Notes: generated by a model from the letters alone, not told the origin. DNA of 64,000 bases from Pseudomonas sp. (GCF_030683065.1 NZ_JAUXMX010000037.1:1-64000), one strand, 5' to 3'. Positions 34,620 through 44,024 are shown, numbered from the stretch's first letter. Numbers and translations are program-made.

Positions 34620-35657
34620 TTAAAGAGGCTGCCTCAGGACTTGTAGACAGTTGCGCCGCAGGGCTCGCCACTGCGAAGGTGGCAAACCGGACCAGCGCCT
34701 GAATGCGCGATTGAACGACCCAGCGTCGGTGTATGCGAGCATGGCGGCGACCGCTTTTACGCTGAGATCTGTTTCCTTCAATAGCCTCTTGCTGATGGCG
34801 TAACGGGCCACATCTACAATTGAAAAATAACTCGCACCCTCCAATTCCAGCTGCCGATTCAGGGAACGTGTACTGAGGCCAAGATGCTGAGCAATATCAG
34901 CCTGGCAACATTTGCCAGACAGTAGCTGCGCATAAATGGCGACCTGCGCACGCTCAGCCAATGCCAGATGACCGGCCGGGTTAGCCGCGCACTCAACACC
35001 GGCCAAGCCAGGTAAGCCTGTAGGCAACACTCTTGCCAGCACCTCCGAAGGGAAGAGCAGTTCGTTATTCAGGCTGTTGAAGTGACATGGCGCCCCCATC
35101 AATTGCTCATATTTCTCGGGCCTAGTCGGTGGGCGATGGGAGAAGTGTAGTGCCTCAGGCCGCCATGTGGGCCCGCACAAATCCTGCATGATGCGTAATG
35201 CGATCATAAGGGCCGCGTCCTGAATCAATGACAACCCACTGAAGCTGCCCTCAAACACGCCATAACCTAATGCCGCGTATCCATCCACATGACGCAGGGT
35301 CACAATTGCGGCACGATCGTGCAGATACAGCATTTGCTGCGCTGCCTCCAAGGCCTGCCCCACTGTCGGCATCATGCCCATCACTTGAGCGACCGGGCCG
35401 AGCTGAGCGACACCGCTGTAATACCCCAGCAATAGCCCCAAGTGTTCGCAATGCAACTGCTGGGCAGCGCGTTCCAAGATGCGCCCCAACGTGACCATCG
35501 GAATACTATTCTCCGGCTGTTGAAGCAGTGCAGGCGAAATATTCAACTCGCGCAAAATGGGCGCCAAGGAGCCGCCCAAAGACTCCATCAGCCTGGGCAA
35601 TGCCATCAGCGGAGCCACCCGCAGTTGCCCTCTAGCCAAAGATAACGACCTATCCAT
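34620..35657 (-). CDS. AraC-family regulator with arabinose-binding-type N-terminal domain
   Basis: This ~345-aa regulator has the OruR/ArgR-like layout: an N-terminal effector domain (~20-210, PF12625 type) with APILRELNISPALLQQPENS and a C-terminal pair of helix-turn-helix units (~240-335). The signature AMLAYTDAGSFNRAFRRWSG is well kept. The ATG at 35657 is used; a GTG two codons upstream is an alternative. Members of this subgroup often control lipid, ester or amino-acid catabolic genes next to them. It is upstream of and co-directional with the sulfatase, so it is the obvious candidate regulator of the exported-protein run. Confidence 0.9.
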   Translation of the reverse strand: MDRSLSLARGQLRVAPLMALPRLMESLGGSLAPILRELNISPALLQQPENSIPMVTLGRILERAAQQLHCEHLGLLLGYYSGVAQLGPVAQVMGMMPTVGQALEAAQQMLYLHDRAAIVTLRHVDGYAALGYGVFEGSFSGLSLIQDAALMIALRIMQDLCGPTWRPEALHFSHRPPTRPEKYEQLMGAPCHFNSLNNELLFPSEVLARVLPTGLPGLAGVECAANPAGHLALAERAQVAIYAQLLSGKCCQADIAQHLGLSTRSLNRQLELEGASYFSIVDVARYAISKRLLKETDLSVKAVAAMLAYTDAGSFNRAFRRWSGLPPSQWRALRRNCLQVLRQPL

Positions 35658-36093
35658 AGCCACCTGCCTTGTTCAATCCGAACGCAATGCCCGCCAAGCG
35701 AGCTGCACCGGATTCTAGGTAGCACGAAGCTTGGCTTTATTAATCCAGATCAACGTAATCAGTGATGCTCAGGTACGTGGCCAGCACGTAATACTGCAGC
35801 CATGTCATTTGACCTAACCGTGTTGGTTGTAAAGTCCTAAGCCGGCGTGCCCCATCTTGATGGTCAATCCATCTCGTCAGGATGTCCCCGGCATACTGAA
35901 TAACCTGCCCGGCAAGCGAGGTGTCAACACAAAAGGCGGCACTGCGGCCGGACAACGCCGTAAGGACGATCCGTGGCCGCGAGCCCTATGAAGGAAGGAT
36001 CTTAACTAACGGATTGAGTTTGCCGTCATGGTGACGCCTACCAACTTTTCCTTCAGGCATCTGGCATGAACGAATACTCGTATTCACGTTACC
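35658..36093. other. Intergenic region, nothing recognised
   Basis: About 435 bp between the AraC gene and the elastin-like gene. A 71-codon open frame at 35740-35955 on the minus strand lacks a ribosome-binding site and any familiar motif, and is not annotated. I see no repeat or terminator. Confidence 0.4.
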
Positions 36094-36426
36094 TCAACGT
36101 CGAACGGAACGTCGGGCAACCCCGCCCACATTGCCGATCACTCCAGGTTGATTAATGCCTGGATCCACCACTCCTACGCCAGGAGCACCGAGGCCAACGC
36201 CAGGTGCTACTCCTAAACCAGGTGCACCCACACCGACGCCGGGGGCCACGCCTACGCCAGGCGCGCCGACTCCAACACCGGGAGCGACGCCTACACCGCG
36301 CGTGACCCCAGGGCCAGGCTTACCAACTCCGAGGCCGGGATCGACCGCTGCAGCTGTACCGGCCAGCACCAGAATCAAACACCCAATCACTGGTACAAAT
36401 ATGCGCTGCGCCGCTTCGTACTTCAT
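36094..36426 (-). CDS. Small exported protein with elastin-like [13 protein letters not shown] repeats
   Basis: This 110-aa protein has a signal peptide (~1-27, [20 protein letters not shown]). About 60 residues then consist of tandem [15 protein letters not shown] and GLGVAPG units. VGVAPG is the well-known hexapeptide of animal elastin. The tail is [15 protein letters not shown], strongly basic. I use the second of two adjacent ATGs because GGGAGG then has better spacing. The composition (Gly, Val, Pro, Ala) predicts a flexible, possibly coacervating polypeptide in the periplasm or outside the cell. It is the third of three co-directional exported genes. No function is known. Confidence 0.72.
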   Translation of the reverse strand: MKYEAAQRIFVPVIGCLILVLAGTAAAVDPGLGVGKPGPGVTRGVGVAPGVGVGAPGVGVAPGVGVGAPGLGVAPGVGLGAPGVGVVDPGINQPGVIGNVGGVARRSVRR

Positions 36427-36465
36427 CATTGCCTCCCGTTACATATGGCGTCGCCTCAATGGCGA

Positions 36466-36867
36466 CTACTGCACGACATAGACCAGGTTGTTGCCCTGGA
36501 AGCCCGAGCGGTAAAGGACACCACCGCAATTCTGATATTCGACGCCGCTGTTGATCTCGGCCTTGCAGCCAGCTGGCAAGGTACTGACAACGGTACCGAC
36601 CGCCGGAGCGCCTGCCGGGCGTGAAGCGGTGGCCTGCGGTTGCGCTGCAGTAGCAGGCGGAGTTGCTCTCGATGCCGCGGCCGCACGGGCGGTACTACGC
36701 CGCGCAACGCCGGCCACCGACAAGGGAGTGAGGGGCCTGCCAACAACGGCGTGGGCTTCAGGCATCAGTGTCAAACCCGACACTGAATCGGTCGATACTT
36801 GCGCCAGGTACAGCATCGGCACCAACGATGCGACGACGAACGTCTTGAGTATTTTGCTTGCTGCCAT
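36466..36867 (-). CDS. Small secreted protein with C-terminal Cys domain
   Basis: This 133-aa protein has an N-terminal signal or anchor (~8-25) and an Ala/Arg/Thr/Pro-rich linker (~50-92, ARRSTARAAAASRATPPAT). The compact C-terminal module reads LPAGCKAEINSGVEYQNCGG followed by VLYRSGFQGNNLVYVV, with two cysteines likely to pair. The module resembles the C-terminus of DUF6515-type secreted proteins as I recall them. The linker starts with GVARRS, which also occurs at the end of the downstream elastin-like protein. Start and reading frame look sound; function unknown. Confidence 0.72.
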   Translation of the reverse strand: MAASKILKTFVVASLVPMLYLAQVSTDSVSGLTLMPEAHAVVGRPLTPLSVAGVARRSTARAAAASRATPPATAAQPQATASRPAGAPAVGTVVSTLPAGCKAEINSGVEYQNCGGVLYRSGFQGNNLVYVVQ

Positions 36868-36882
36868 GTCGAATTCCTTGAT

Positions 36883-37644
36883 TTAGCGCGGCAGAAAATC
36901 GACTTTGTTGACACCCGCAGGCGCTACGAACGAAAAAGTCTGCGCATCGAAAATCGGCTTCAACTCCCACTTTGTAAGCGTAACCGCGAACTGCGGCGCA
37001 TTGGGCAGGTCGCGCGTGGTGATAATGAGCTTGCGCGGCAACGGCTGCGAGCCTTCCTGAATCCAAACCTGCAAATCGACATGCGGTGCGCGGAAGGCAA
37101 GATGGTCACAGCGCACGCCCTCAATCATGGCCTTACCCACCACGAAACCATCGGTTACGCCGTCCATCAATACATCGAAAGCATTCTTATTAATCAGGTC
37201 ACCTGCTGGCGCGACTATGTCGAGCTTGGTCCGGGCAAATTCGAGCATGGCCTCTAGCGTGTCAGGCGCCGCAACTTGAGCGTAGGCCTTGTCCTGCGGG
37301 TTATGCAGCGTTAGAGATTTGCCGTCGTAGACAAAAACCTGATCAACAAGATCACCGGTGCGTTCGGCACGAAGCTTATCTGGCCGCTGCACCGACACAC
37401 GGGCACTGTGATTGAACTCTATCTTCTGCCCGGAGTTCAGCACGACTTCAAGAGTATTGCGCGTCTCAGCGTTGAACTGCTTCTGACTCGCGAGAAAATC
37501 GGTTGACTCCTTCATCAGCCGCTGTGCCTCAGGATCTATGCCTGCAGGCTGGGCCTGAACCGCCAGCGCAAAACTGGCTAAGACAACTATTGAGCCGCAC
37601 CAAATAAATGTTGCCTCCAGATGCTTGCGAAGAGTGGATTGCAT
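36883..37644 (-). CDS. Exported DUF2092 (LolA-like) protein
   Basis: This 253-aa protein has a long signal segment (~12-33) and then the DUF2092 pattern: DPEAQRLMKESTDFLASQKQ, SVQRPDKLRAERTGDLVDQV, YDGKSLTLHNPQDKAYAQVA and HLAFRAPHVDLQVWIQEGSQ with the final LPRKLIITTR. The fold is expected to be like LolA/LppX, a half-barrel that cradles lipids; that is inference. The ATG at 37644 replaces the longer ORF start. It is 15 bp upstream of the small secreted protein, so the two, and probably the elastin-like gene, form an operon. Confidence 0.85.
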   Translation of the reverse strand: MQSTLRKHLEATFIWCGSIVVLASFALAVQAQPAGIDPEAQRLMKESTDFLASQKQFNAETRNTLEVVLNSGQKIEFNHSARVSVQRPDKLRAERTGDLVDQVFVYDGKSLTLHNPQDKAYAQVAAPDTLEAMLEFARTKLDIVAPAGDLINKNAFDVLMDGVTDGFVVGKAMIEGVRCDHLAFRAPHVDLQVWIQEGSQPLPRKLIITTRDLPNAPQFAVTLTKWELKPIFDAQTFSFVAPAGVNKVDFLPR

Positions 37645-37970
37645 GATGGGTCTATCCTTATTGAGTGATGCCCACTGCAATCGATATGCTCGATCGCTTG
37701 CCAATCCACTAGATGGTGCAACCCCACCCTGAGGTTTAGCTTCGGAGCTTATTTAAACTGTAGGACAGCTTTTTCAGCAGCTGAAAATTTATCTTCTAGC
37801 CTGCTGTAACTTGGCCATCGCGCAGGCAGGTTCGCTCGGCGTATACACATAGCGGCCTAGCCTGGCAAAAGACTGGTAAAGCGCAGATTTTCAGGAAACA
37901 GCCTCTGTGAAAATGAATACCTGTATTGCTATGGGTCGGCATGAGCCAGACGAAATAATCTCCACCGTAG
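37645..37970. other. Intergenic region, no gene seen
   Basis: A 326-bp gap with lower GC than its surroundings. TTTTCAGCAGCTGAAAA near 37770-37786 is a perfect palindrome and could be a protein-binding site in the promoter of the DUF2092 operon. The 78-codon ORF across the gap has no support. Confidence 0.4.
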
Positions 37971-38969
37971 TCAACGCGCTTGTTCAGGCAGCTGCGGCTC
38001 GAATCTGATTGGTGCAGACCAGACCAGGCCACCCTCGATCTGCCCAGACAGGTGATAAACCCCGGCCAGCACTCCTCGCTCGGGACTGCGCATCAGTTCG
38101 AGCCACTCCTCATCAAAGGCGGCATTGATATTCTTGCGTAGCTGCGCTTCTGTTTCCGGCCGGTCATTCTCGCGCGCGATGGCAGTGAAGGCCGCCACGC
38201 CCAGGGAAATAGTCGCGCCGGCCACCCCACCGACTATTGCCGAGACTGCGCTGGCGCCGCCGCTGGTGGTGAAGTCGGCCACCAGCCGTTCGCTGGTTCG
38301 TTGCGCCACCGAGGAAATTCCGGGGTTCGCCGACCAGTTACCCAGGCCCCCGGAGGGGCTGCGGATACTTGTGATCAGAGCCTTATAGGCCGGCAGCCTG
38401 TCGAGCGGGTCGGCGTGCACGAGCTGGTAAAGGGAGGCGCCGGGGGCAAGCGCAATCGCCGGAATCTCCTTGAGGCGCTGGTCGAACTGCTCCTGCGGTA
38501 CGCCATGGCGCGGCCCAATGCCGTGCAGCCGCTGGTCGAGTTGGCGAACGTAGAGCCCGATCGTGCGCTGCATGATCTGCTCCGGGCTGGTCTCCTCGGC
38601 GACCGGCTTCAGCACGCGACTCTGGTACTGCTCCTGCAGATAGAGGGCCAGCCGCTGGACAGTCGAATCCTTCTCGCCATCGGCGCTCAGCTTGTACCAG
38701 GACACCTTCACGCTCAGCCATTGCTGGGTCCAGTAGCTGGAGAACCACGGAATGAAGACGACGTCGGTCTGCCGGTAAACCAGATCCATCCAGCGCTGCA
38801 TATCCTTCAGGGCATGCGCTCTGGCCTGGTCCGAGGCGGCCTGCGAGGCCGCGGCGATGTCGCGGTCGACCTGCTGCCAGGTGCTCGCGGCAATCTGTAT
38901 CGGCGGGTCGCTGGCACAGCCCGCCAGTGCCAGCAGCAGGGCGACGATCAGGACTCGCAGACTGGTCAT
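37971..38969 (-). CDS. Lipoprotein of unknown function
   Basis: This 332-aa protein begins MTSLRVLIVALLLALAGCAS, a clean lipoprotein signal with lipobox LAGC. The mature part is helical (ASTWQQVDRDIAAASQAASD, WMDLVYRQTDVVFIPWFSSY) with one Gly/Ala-rich hydrophobic segment at ~235-262 (ASAVSAIVGGVAGATISLGV) that could insert into a membrane. The 84 upstream codons in the ORF track translate a tandem repeat and are rejected, since the ATG at 38969 has GGAGG at six bases. No named family is recognised. It is co-directional with the DUF2092 group. Confidence 0.8.
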   Translation of the reverse strand: MTSLRVLIVALLLALAGCASDPPIQIAASTWQQVDRDIAAASQAASDQARAHALKDMQRWMDLVYRQTDVVFIPWFSSYWTQQWLSVKVSWYKLSADGEKDSTVQRLALYLQEQYQSRVLKPVAEETSPEQIMQRTIGLYVRQLDQRLHGIGPRHGVPQEQFDQRLKEIPAIALAPGASLYQLVHADPLDRLPAYKALITSIRSPSGGLGNWSANPGISSVAQRTSERLVADFTTSGGASAVSAIVGGVAGATISLGVAAFTAIARENDRPETEAQLRKNINAAFDEEWLELMRSPERGVLAGVYHLSGQIEGGLVWSAPIRFEPQLPEQAR

Positions 38970-39114
38970 CTCAAGCCTCCGCAGCAGCAATGCAAGCACA
39001 TACAGGGGTTGTAGGAGGCCTCCAGCGCTGCTCATGAACCTGCTATCCCGCAGGCCCATGACGCTTGCGCAGCGCTGCCAGCCCCGCGCCAACGGAACGT
39101 CCTGCTCGTCCGGC

Positions 39115-39180
39115 TCTGGTGTTGTGCGTTCTGGTGTTGTGAGTTCTGGTGTTGTGAGTATAGGTGTTGTGAGTATAGGT
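39115..39180. repeat. 15-bp tandem repeat, about 4.4 units
   Basis: Units TCTGGTGTTGTGCGT, TCTGGTGTTGTGAGT (twice), ATAGGTGTTGTGAGT and a partial ATAGGT lie end to end. The period is 15, a multiple of three, so on the minus strand it reads as LTTPE-type pentapeptides. It lies ~150 bp upstream of the lipoprotein start and is a possible variable-number locus. Confidence 0.85.
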
Positions 39181-39279
39181 GCCGGCAAGGCTGTTGCCTT
39201 CACGGTGCCCGGCAACTGCACGCAGGCTCAAGGCTCAGCTGTGGGGAAAATATCGAGCGCCGTAGCGAGGCCGTCATTC

Positions 39280-39600
39280 TAGGAGGCTGTCCGAGAACGG
39301 AGCAGTGTTCAGTACCTCACCTGTTCCGGCGGTGCTGTACTGGCGCTGAAACGGTGCCGCAATGATGGCCTCAGCCAAAGGCCGAGAAATCTATAAAGAT
39401 CGCAAGACCTTCGTTGAACCGCTATTTGGCCAGATCAAAAATTGAGCAGGAGCAGTTGAACACCTGGGTCAGTTTTCGGTCAGCGGCAACAGGTGAAGGG
39501 TTTAGTGCGCCCGGAATACGGAAACTTAGTGCCAAAGCCGACCTAAAGCGCTGAATTTTGCCTTAAAACAGGCAAAAGTGGCCTCGTAAAGCGGCTAACG
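39280..39600 (+). mobile_element. Remnant of an IS1182-like insertion sequence
   Basis: TAGGAGGCTGTCCGAGAACG at 39280 looks like an IS end. From 39365 the frame MASAKGREIYKDRKTFVEPL followed by FGQIKN-stop matches the C-terminal region of IS1182-type transposases, and QFSVSGNR further on matches the next conserved block (normally FSVRGK) in a broken frame. Most of the transposase is gone. The element is non-functional debris. Confidence 0.55.
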
Positions 39601-40049
39601 AAAGTTTTGTTGAGGCTTGGTTGACCGTAGATCACCTTCGGGTGGTCAAGTGGTGCTTTGGGGGCGCCGGGCGGACTGGAACCGCATTCTCAGGCAGCCT
39701 CCTGGGTTTGCAGAAGGCGCAGCGCTGCCGTGTTTATGATCCAAATCAACTTTCCCTTTACCGAGGCGCGCCACTATCGCCACGGCATGTCCTATGAGCT
39801 GTGGATGGCTCAGCATCTGCAAGGTCAATCGAAAGCCCTGCCGACAGAAGAAACCTCTCGGATTAATACGACCTTCATCGCGCTGGGGGATGCATGAGCC
39901 TCGAACATTCCGCGCCTGCAACGACAGGGCTTGCATGCGACCGTGGGTAAAAGCGTCAGACAAAGAAACTCAGGCTCGTCTAGCTTTTTATCGTGCTGTT
40001 GCTATGCAAGAGCAAGTACCCGGATCAATAGCAGCGGATGGAGATTTCA
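39601..40049. other. Gap with unassigned reading frames
   Basis: About 450 bp between IS debris and the DUF1254 gene. Overlapping ORFs of 79 codons (plus) and 105 codons (minus) show no recognisable domain and no good ribosome-binding site. The DNA may be further transposon or recombination debris; the DUF1254 promoter should lie at its right end. Confidence 0.35.
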
Positions 40050-41565
40050 ATGAAGTTCAGCTACTCAACCCCCCTTTGGGTGGCAATCCTCAGTTTGCTG
40101 CTGGGTACAACGACCGTGCAGGCACAACTCACTGCCGCTATGAAAATGAGCACCGAGATTGCACCGGGAATTGCCTCGCCGGACAAGGTGGATACGCGAC
40201 TGGGTACGCTGAACTTCTTTGACGGCTTCCCGGATCAGGACACCGTTACCAAGGTCTACGACAACCTCGACTTCCAGCGCGCGGTGCAGGCCTACCTGCT
40301 GGCACTGCCCGCCGTGAACATGGCCGGTCTGCGCGAGGGTCTGCTGACCGTCGGCCCGGCCAACGTCACCATCCCGACCTTTGAAAACAACCTCAATGCC
40401 CGTTCGATCTTTCTGACCCCGAACGCCACCACGCCCTACACCTGGATCTGGCTCAATCTGCATGAGGGTCCGCTGGTGGTTGAAGTGCCGCCCATGACCC
40501 TCGGCATGATCGATGATTTCTGGTTCAAGTACGTGACCGACATCGGCCTCGTCGGGCCGGACAAGGGCCAGGGCGGCAAGTACCTGCTGCTGCCGCCGAG
40601 CTATGCCGGCGAGGTGCCAGAGGGCTATCTGGTGGTGCGGATGCCGACCTACGAGTCGATCCTGGTGTGGCGCAACATGCCGGTTAAAGGCGACATCAAG
40701 CCGGCCATCGAACGGCTGCACAAACACACCCGCATCTATCCCCTGGCCGAGGCTGCCAACCCACCCGCCAACACCTTCGTCAACGTCTCCGGGCGCGACT
40801 TCTCCACGGTGGCACAAGCCGATTACCGCTTCTGGGAACGGCTCAACTACGTGGTGCAAAACGAACCGGTGGAATCCCTTGATCCGGTCACCCTCGGCTT
40901 CTTCGCCTCGATCGGCATCGAGAAGGGCAAGCCCTTCGCGCCGGACGAGCGCATGAAGAAAATCCTCACCGAGGCAGCTGCAGTAGGTGACGCCACCGCA
41001 CGCACGCTCACCTTCCAGAGCCGCATCCCCGAGGCTTTCTATTACCCGAACAGCACCTGGCGTCAGTGGCTGGGCGGTTACACGTTCCAGTCGCAACCCG
41101 GCGTGGCCTATCTGGATGCCGCGGCTTTCTTCTACTTCTATGCCACCGGGGTAACCCCGGCCATGGAAGCCAAGATGGTGGGCCAAGGCTCGCAGTACGC
41201 CGTCGGTCTGGTGGACGCCAAGGGCAAGCCGCTGGACGGCAGCAAGACCTATCGCCTGCGGGTGATGGCCAATGCGCCGGTAAAGGACTTCTGGTCGGCG
41301 ATTGTCTACGACAACCAAACCCGTTCGATGCTGCAAACCGATCAGGCCTTCCCCCCAGGTGAGCAGCCTGGACAAGGGTTTGCGCGTCAATGACGATGGT
41401 TCGGTGGACGTTTGCTTCGGCCCCGAAGCGCCAGCCGGCATGGAGAAAAACTGGATCCAGACCATTCCGGGCAAAGGCTGGAACATGCTGTTCCGTCTGT
41501 ACGGCCCGCTTGAGCCTTGGTTCGACAAGACCTGGAAACTGAACGAGATCGAACAAATCAAGTAA
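40050..41565 (+). pseudogene. DUF1254/DUF1214 exported protein, frameshifted near the C-terminus
   Basis: The protein has a signal peptide (MKFSYSTPLWVAILSLLLGT) and a DUF1254 domain (FQRAVQAYLLALPAVNMAGL..). The DUF1214 domain begins around YRFWERLNYVV, and its end, VSSLDKGLRVNDDGSVDVCF plus WIQTIPGKGWNMLFRLYGPL, is found only in the +1 frame. The break is in a run of six C's at 41351-41356; five C's would restore a single ~505-aa frame. As given, the product ends early with GEQPGQGFARQ. It could be a true mutation, a phase-variable tract or a sequence error. The ATG at 40050 has GGAG. Function of the family is unknown. Confidence 0.85.
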
Positions 41566-41802
41566 GCCGCATTAGCCAGTCAGAGGGCGGCACCCTGCCC
41601 ACGTTGCGCCTTGACGGCCGGCCGCTATGGATTGAACAGCGAGACGCGCGTACCTGCCCCTGACTGCGCACCGCTTAAAATGATCGGCAGCGGTGAAAAC
41701 TGAGTGCGCAACTAACCGCTGTACCTGGCAGCCCTGATCAACGACCATTGGCCGCAAGCCGGGCTTGCCTGCCCTGCACCCACAGTTACCCAAGGCCGGA
41801 CC

Positions 41803-42744
41803 TTGTTCTCCTCTGAACGTTTAAAAGGTATCGATGTATTTGTATGCGTAGCCGAACTCGGCAGCTTTGCTGCGGCGGCCGAACGCCTGAGCCTCACCAG
41901 TTCGGCGGTGAGCAAAGGCATCGCGCGGCTGGAGACCCGCCTGGGTATCCGCCTCTTCGAGCGCACCACGCGCAGGCTTGCGCTAACCGATGCAGGCACA
42001 GCCTTCTACCGAACCTGCACGCGAGTGCTCACCGATCTGGAAGAGTCGGAGCAGGCCCTGCATGCCGAGCTCTTCGCGCCGCGCGGGCGCATCCGCATTG
42101 ATCTTCCGGCCTCGTATGGGCGCTTGCACGTGTTGCCGGTGATTCTGCAGTTCGTAAAGCAGCATCCGCTGCTGATGCCGCATATTTCCTTTACCGATAG
42201 CTTTGTCGACCCCGCCGATCAGGGCATCGACATCCTGGTGCGGATCGGTGGCTCGGATATTTGGCCGGCAACGTTGGGCCATCGCTTCCTGGGCGCCGAG
42301 CGCCTGATCTACTGCGCCGCCCCCGAGTACCTGTCCACGCGGGGGGCACCGGCAAGCGAAGCGGCACTTGAACAACACGATTGCGTGCTCTACGGCCATA
42401 GCGATGGCCAGGTCAGCCCCTGGTATCGGGAAGGCCCTCAGCCGGGCGATAAAAAGCGCCGAATCATGCCGGCACGAATCGCTGTCGGCGATGGCGATGG
42501 CGAAGTACTGGCCGTTCTGGCGGGATATGGCATTGCGCAACTGCCCACCTGGCTGGTGCAAGGGCATCTGGACAGCGGAGCACTGGTGGAGGTGCTACCG
42601 CAGTTGGCCACCGACGGCCTGCCGATGAACCTGGTCTGGCTAAAGAAACGCGAGGCACTGCCCAAGGTCAGCGCCCTGCTGGAAGTGCTCGCAGTCTGTC
42701 TGACGCCCGCGGGGCACAGCTTGCCTGAGCAATCAGATACGTGA
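41803..42744 (+). CDS. LysR-family transcriptional regulator
   Basis: This 313-aa regulator has the winged HTH at ~5-64 (VAELGSFAAAAERLSLTSSA, followed by RLFERTTRRLALTDAG) and a C-terminal effector domain. It begins with TTG at 41803, the only sensible start for the HTH, and the ribosome-binding site is weak (CCGGA). It resembles the CrgA/DmlR-type LysR group. It is co-directional with the MFS gene 90 bp downstream and may control it. No target site is obvious. Confidence 0.88.
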   Translation: MFSSERLKGIDVFVCVAELGSFAAAAERLSLTSSAVSKGIARLETRLGIRLFERTTRRLALTDAGTAFYRTCTRVLTDLEESEQALHAELFAPRGRIRIDLPASYGRLHVLPVILQFVKQHPLLMPHISFTDSFVDPADQGIDILVRIGGSDIWPATLGHRFLGAERLIYCAAPEYLSTRGAPASEAALEQHDCVLYGHSDGQVSPWYREGPQPGDKKRRIMPARIAVGDGDGEVLAVLAGYGIAQLPTWLVQGHLDSGALVEVLPQLATDGLPMNLVWLKKREALPKVSALLEVLAVCLTPAGHSLPEQSDT

Positions 42745-42833
42745 ATCCAGATCATCAATACTCAGAATAAACACCTGCAATAGGAATCTAAAGAACCAAT
42801 ACCATGGTGCCCCCTTTACTAAAGAGCGGCGTC

Positions 42834-44024
42834 ATGAGTGCTATCGAATCACCCCGGCCACTGGCTTCCACTGCTGAAAGCTCTACGCTGAGTATCACCA
42901 TTCTGTCCATCTCGGCCTTTCTGATCGTCACCACAGAATTTCTGATTATCGGCCTGCTCCCGGCCTTGGCCCGTGACTTTGGCATTTCCATTGCCGCAGC
43001 CGGTCAGTTGGTCACGCTGTTCGCCTTCACCGTCATGTTCTTTGGCCCACCGCTGACCGCCGCCCTCGCCCACCTGGACAGGAAAAAGCTGTTTATTACG
43101 ATCCTGCTGGTCTTCGCCTTTGCCAACGGCTTGGCGGCACTTTCGTCGAACATCTGGGTACTGGCGATCGCGCGTTTTATCCCGGCACTGATGCTGCCGG
43201 TCTTCTGGGGCACAGCCAGTGAAACGGCAGCCCAACTGGCCGGCCCGGCAAAATCGGGGCAGGCGATAGCCCGGGTCTATCTTGGTATCACCGCCGCGCT
43301 CCTGCTGGGCATTCCCCTTGGCACACTGGCGGCCAACGGTATCGGCTGGCGGGGCGCTTTCTGGCTGCTGTCGGGCCTGCCACTGGTGATGGCGATTGCC
43401 ATCGCGCTCTACATGCCGACAGTCGCGCGCAGCCCACGGGTCGATTTCCTCAAGCAAGCGCGCATCTTCAAAGAGCCCCTGTTCCTGGCCAACGTCGCGC
43501 TGTCGATCATCATCTTCAGCGCCATGTTCGTTGCGTACACGTATTTGGCAGACATGCTGGAACGCCTAGTCGGCGTGGCCCCGGCGCATGTCGGCTGGTG
43601 GATGATGGGCTTCGGCGCCATAGGCCTGATTGGTAACTGGATTGGCGGCAAAGCAGTGGATCATTCGCCCCTCAAGGCCACAGCCTTGTTCGTTGCACTG
43701 CTTGCGCTGGGCATGGCGGCGGTCACGCCGCTGGCAGGAGCAGGCTTACTCGTCTGCATTGCGCTCGCGCTCTGGGGCATTGCCAACACCGCGCTGTATC
43801 CGATCTGCCAAGTGCGGGTGATGAACTCGGTGAGCCATTCACAGGCTCTTGCGGGGACGACCAACGTTTCTGCGGCTAATGCGGGGATAGGTATTGGAGC
43901 GATGCTTGGCGGTTTGACTATCCAGACCGCAGGCATAGCCAGCGTTGGCTATGTAGCCGCGGCCGTTGCGGGCCTTGCGCTGCTGGTGATGCCGTTGGTG
44001 GGCCGCCTGGCCGCTCGCAAGTGA
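42834..44024 (+). CDS. MFS transporter (DHA1, AraJ/NepI-like)
   Basis: This 396-aa protein has twelve hydrophobic helices. It opens with ILSISAFLIVTTEFLIIGLL, the same helix-1 pattern as the transporter at 1935, and AHLDRKKLFITILLVF is the A-motif loop. An ATG at 42804 would add ten residues; I prefer 42834, which has AAAGAGCGG upstream. It is a proton-driven exporter or importer of unknown small molecules. With the LysR gene it forms a second regulator-transporter pair in the window, here in tandem rather than divergent. Confidence 0.87.
   Translation: MSAIESPRPLASTAESSTLSITILSISAFLIVTTEFLIIGLLPALARDFGISIAAAGQLVTLFAFTVMFFGPPLTAALAHLDRKKLFITILLVFAFANGLAALSSNIWVLAIARFIPALMLPVFWGTASETAAQLAGPAKSGQAIARVYLGITAALLLGIPLGTLAANGIGWRGAFWLLSGLPLVMAIAIALYMPTVARSPRVDFLKQARIFKEPLFLANVALSIIIFSAMFVAYTYLADMLERLVGVAPAHVGWWMMGFGAIGLIGNWIGGKAVDHSPLKATALFVALLALGMAAVTPLAGAGLLVCIALALWGIANTALYPICQVRVMNSVSHSQALAGTTNVSAANAGIGIGAMLGGLTIQTAGIASVGYVAAAVAGLALLVMPLVGRLAARK

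Noticed and set aside
35740-35955. 71-codon ORF on the minus strand (QYAGDILTRWIDHQDGARRL..)
   Set aside because: No ribosome-binding site, no recognisable domain, and it ends in a low-support AT-rich stretch; probably chance.
37796-38032. 78-codon minus ORF in the DUF2092 upstream gap
   Set aside because: Overlaps the lipoprotein 3' end, no ribosome-binding site or motif.
39105-39185. Short direct repeats considered as a CRISPR array
   Set aside because: The units are contiguous 15-mers with no spacers and no cas genes; a simple tandem repeat.
39646-39963. 105-codon minus ORF and overlapping 79-codon plus ORF
   Set aside because: Neither has a convincing start or domain; they lie in debris next to an IS remnant.
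40065-41561. 498-codon minus-strand ORF opposite the DUF1254 gene
   Set aside because: Antisense shadow; the plus-strand frame carries a signal peptide and both family domains.
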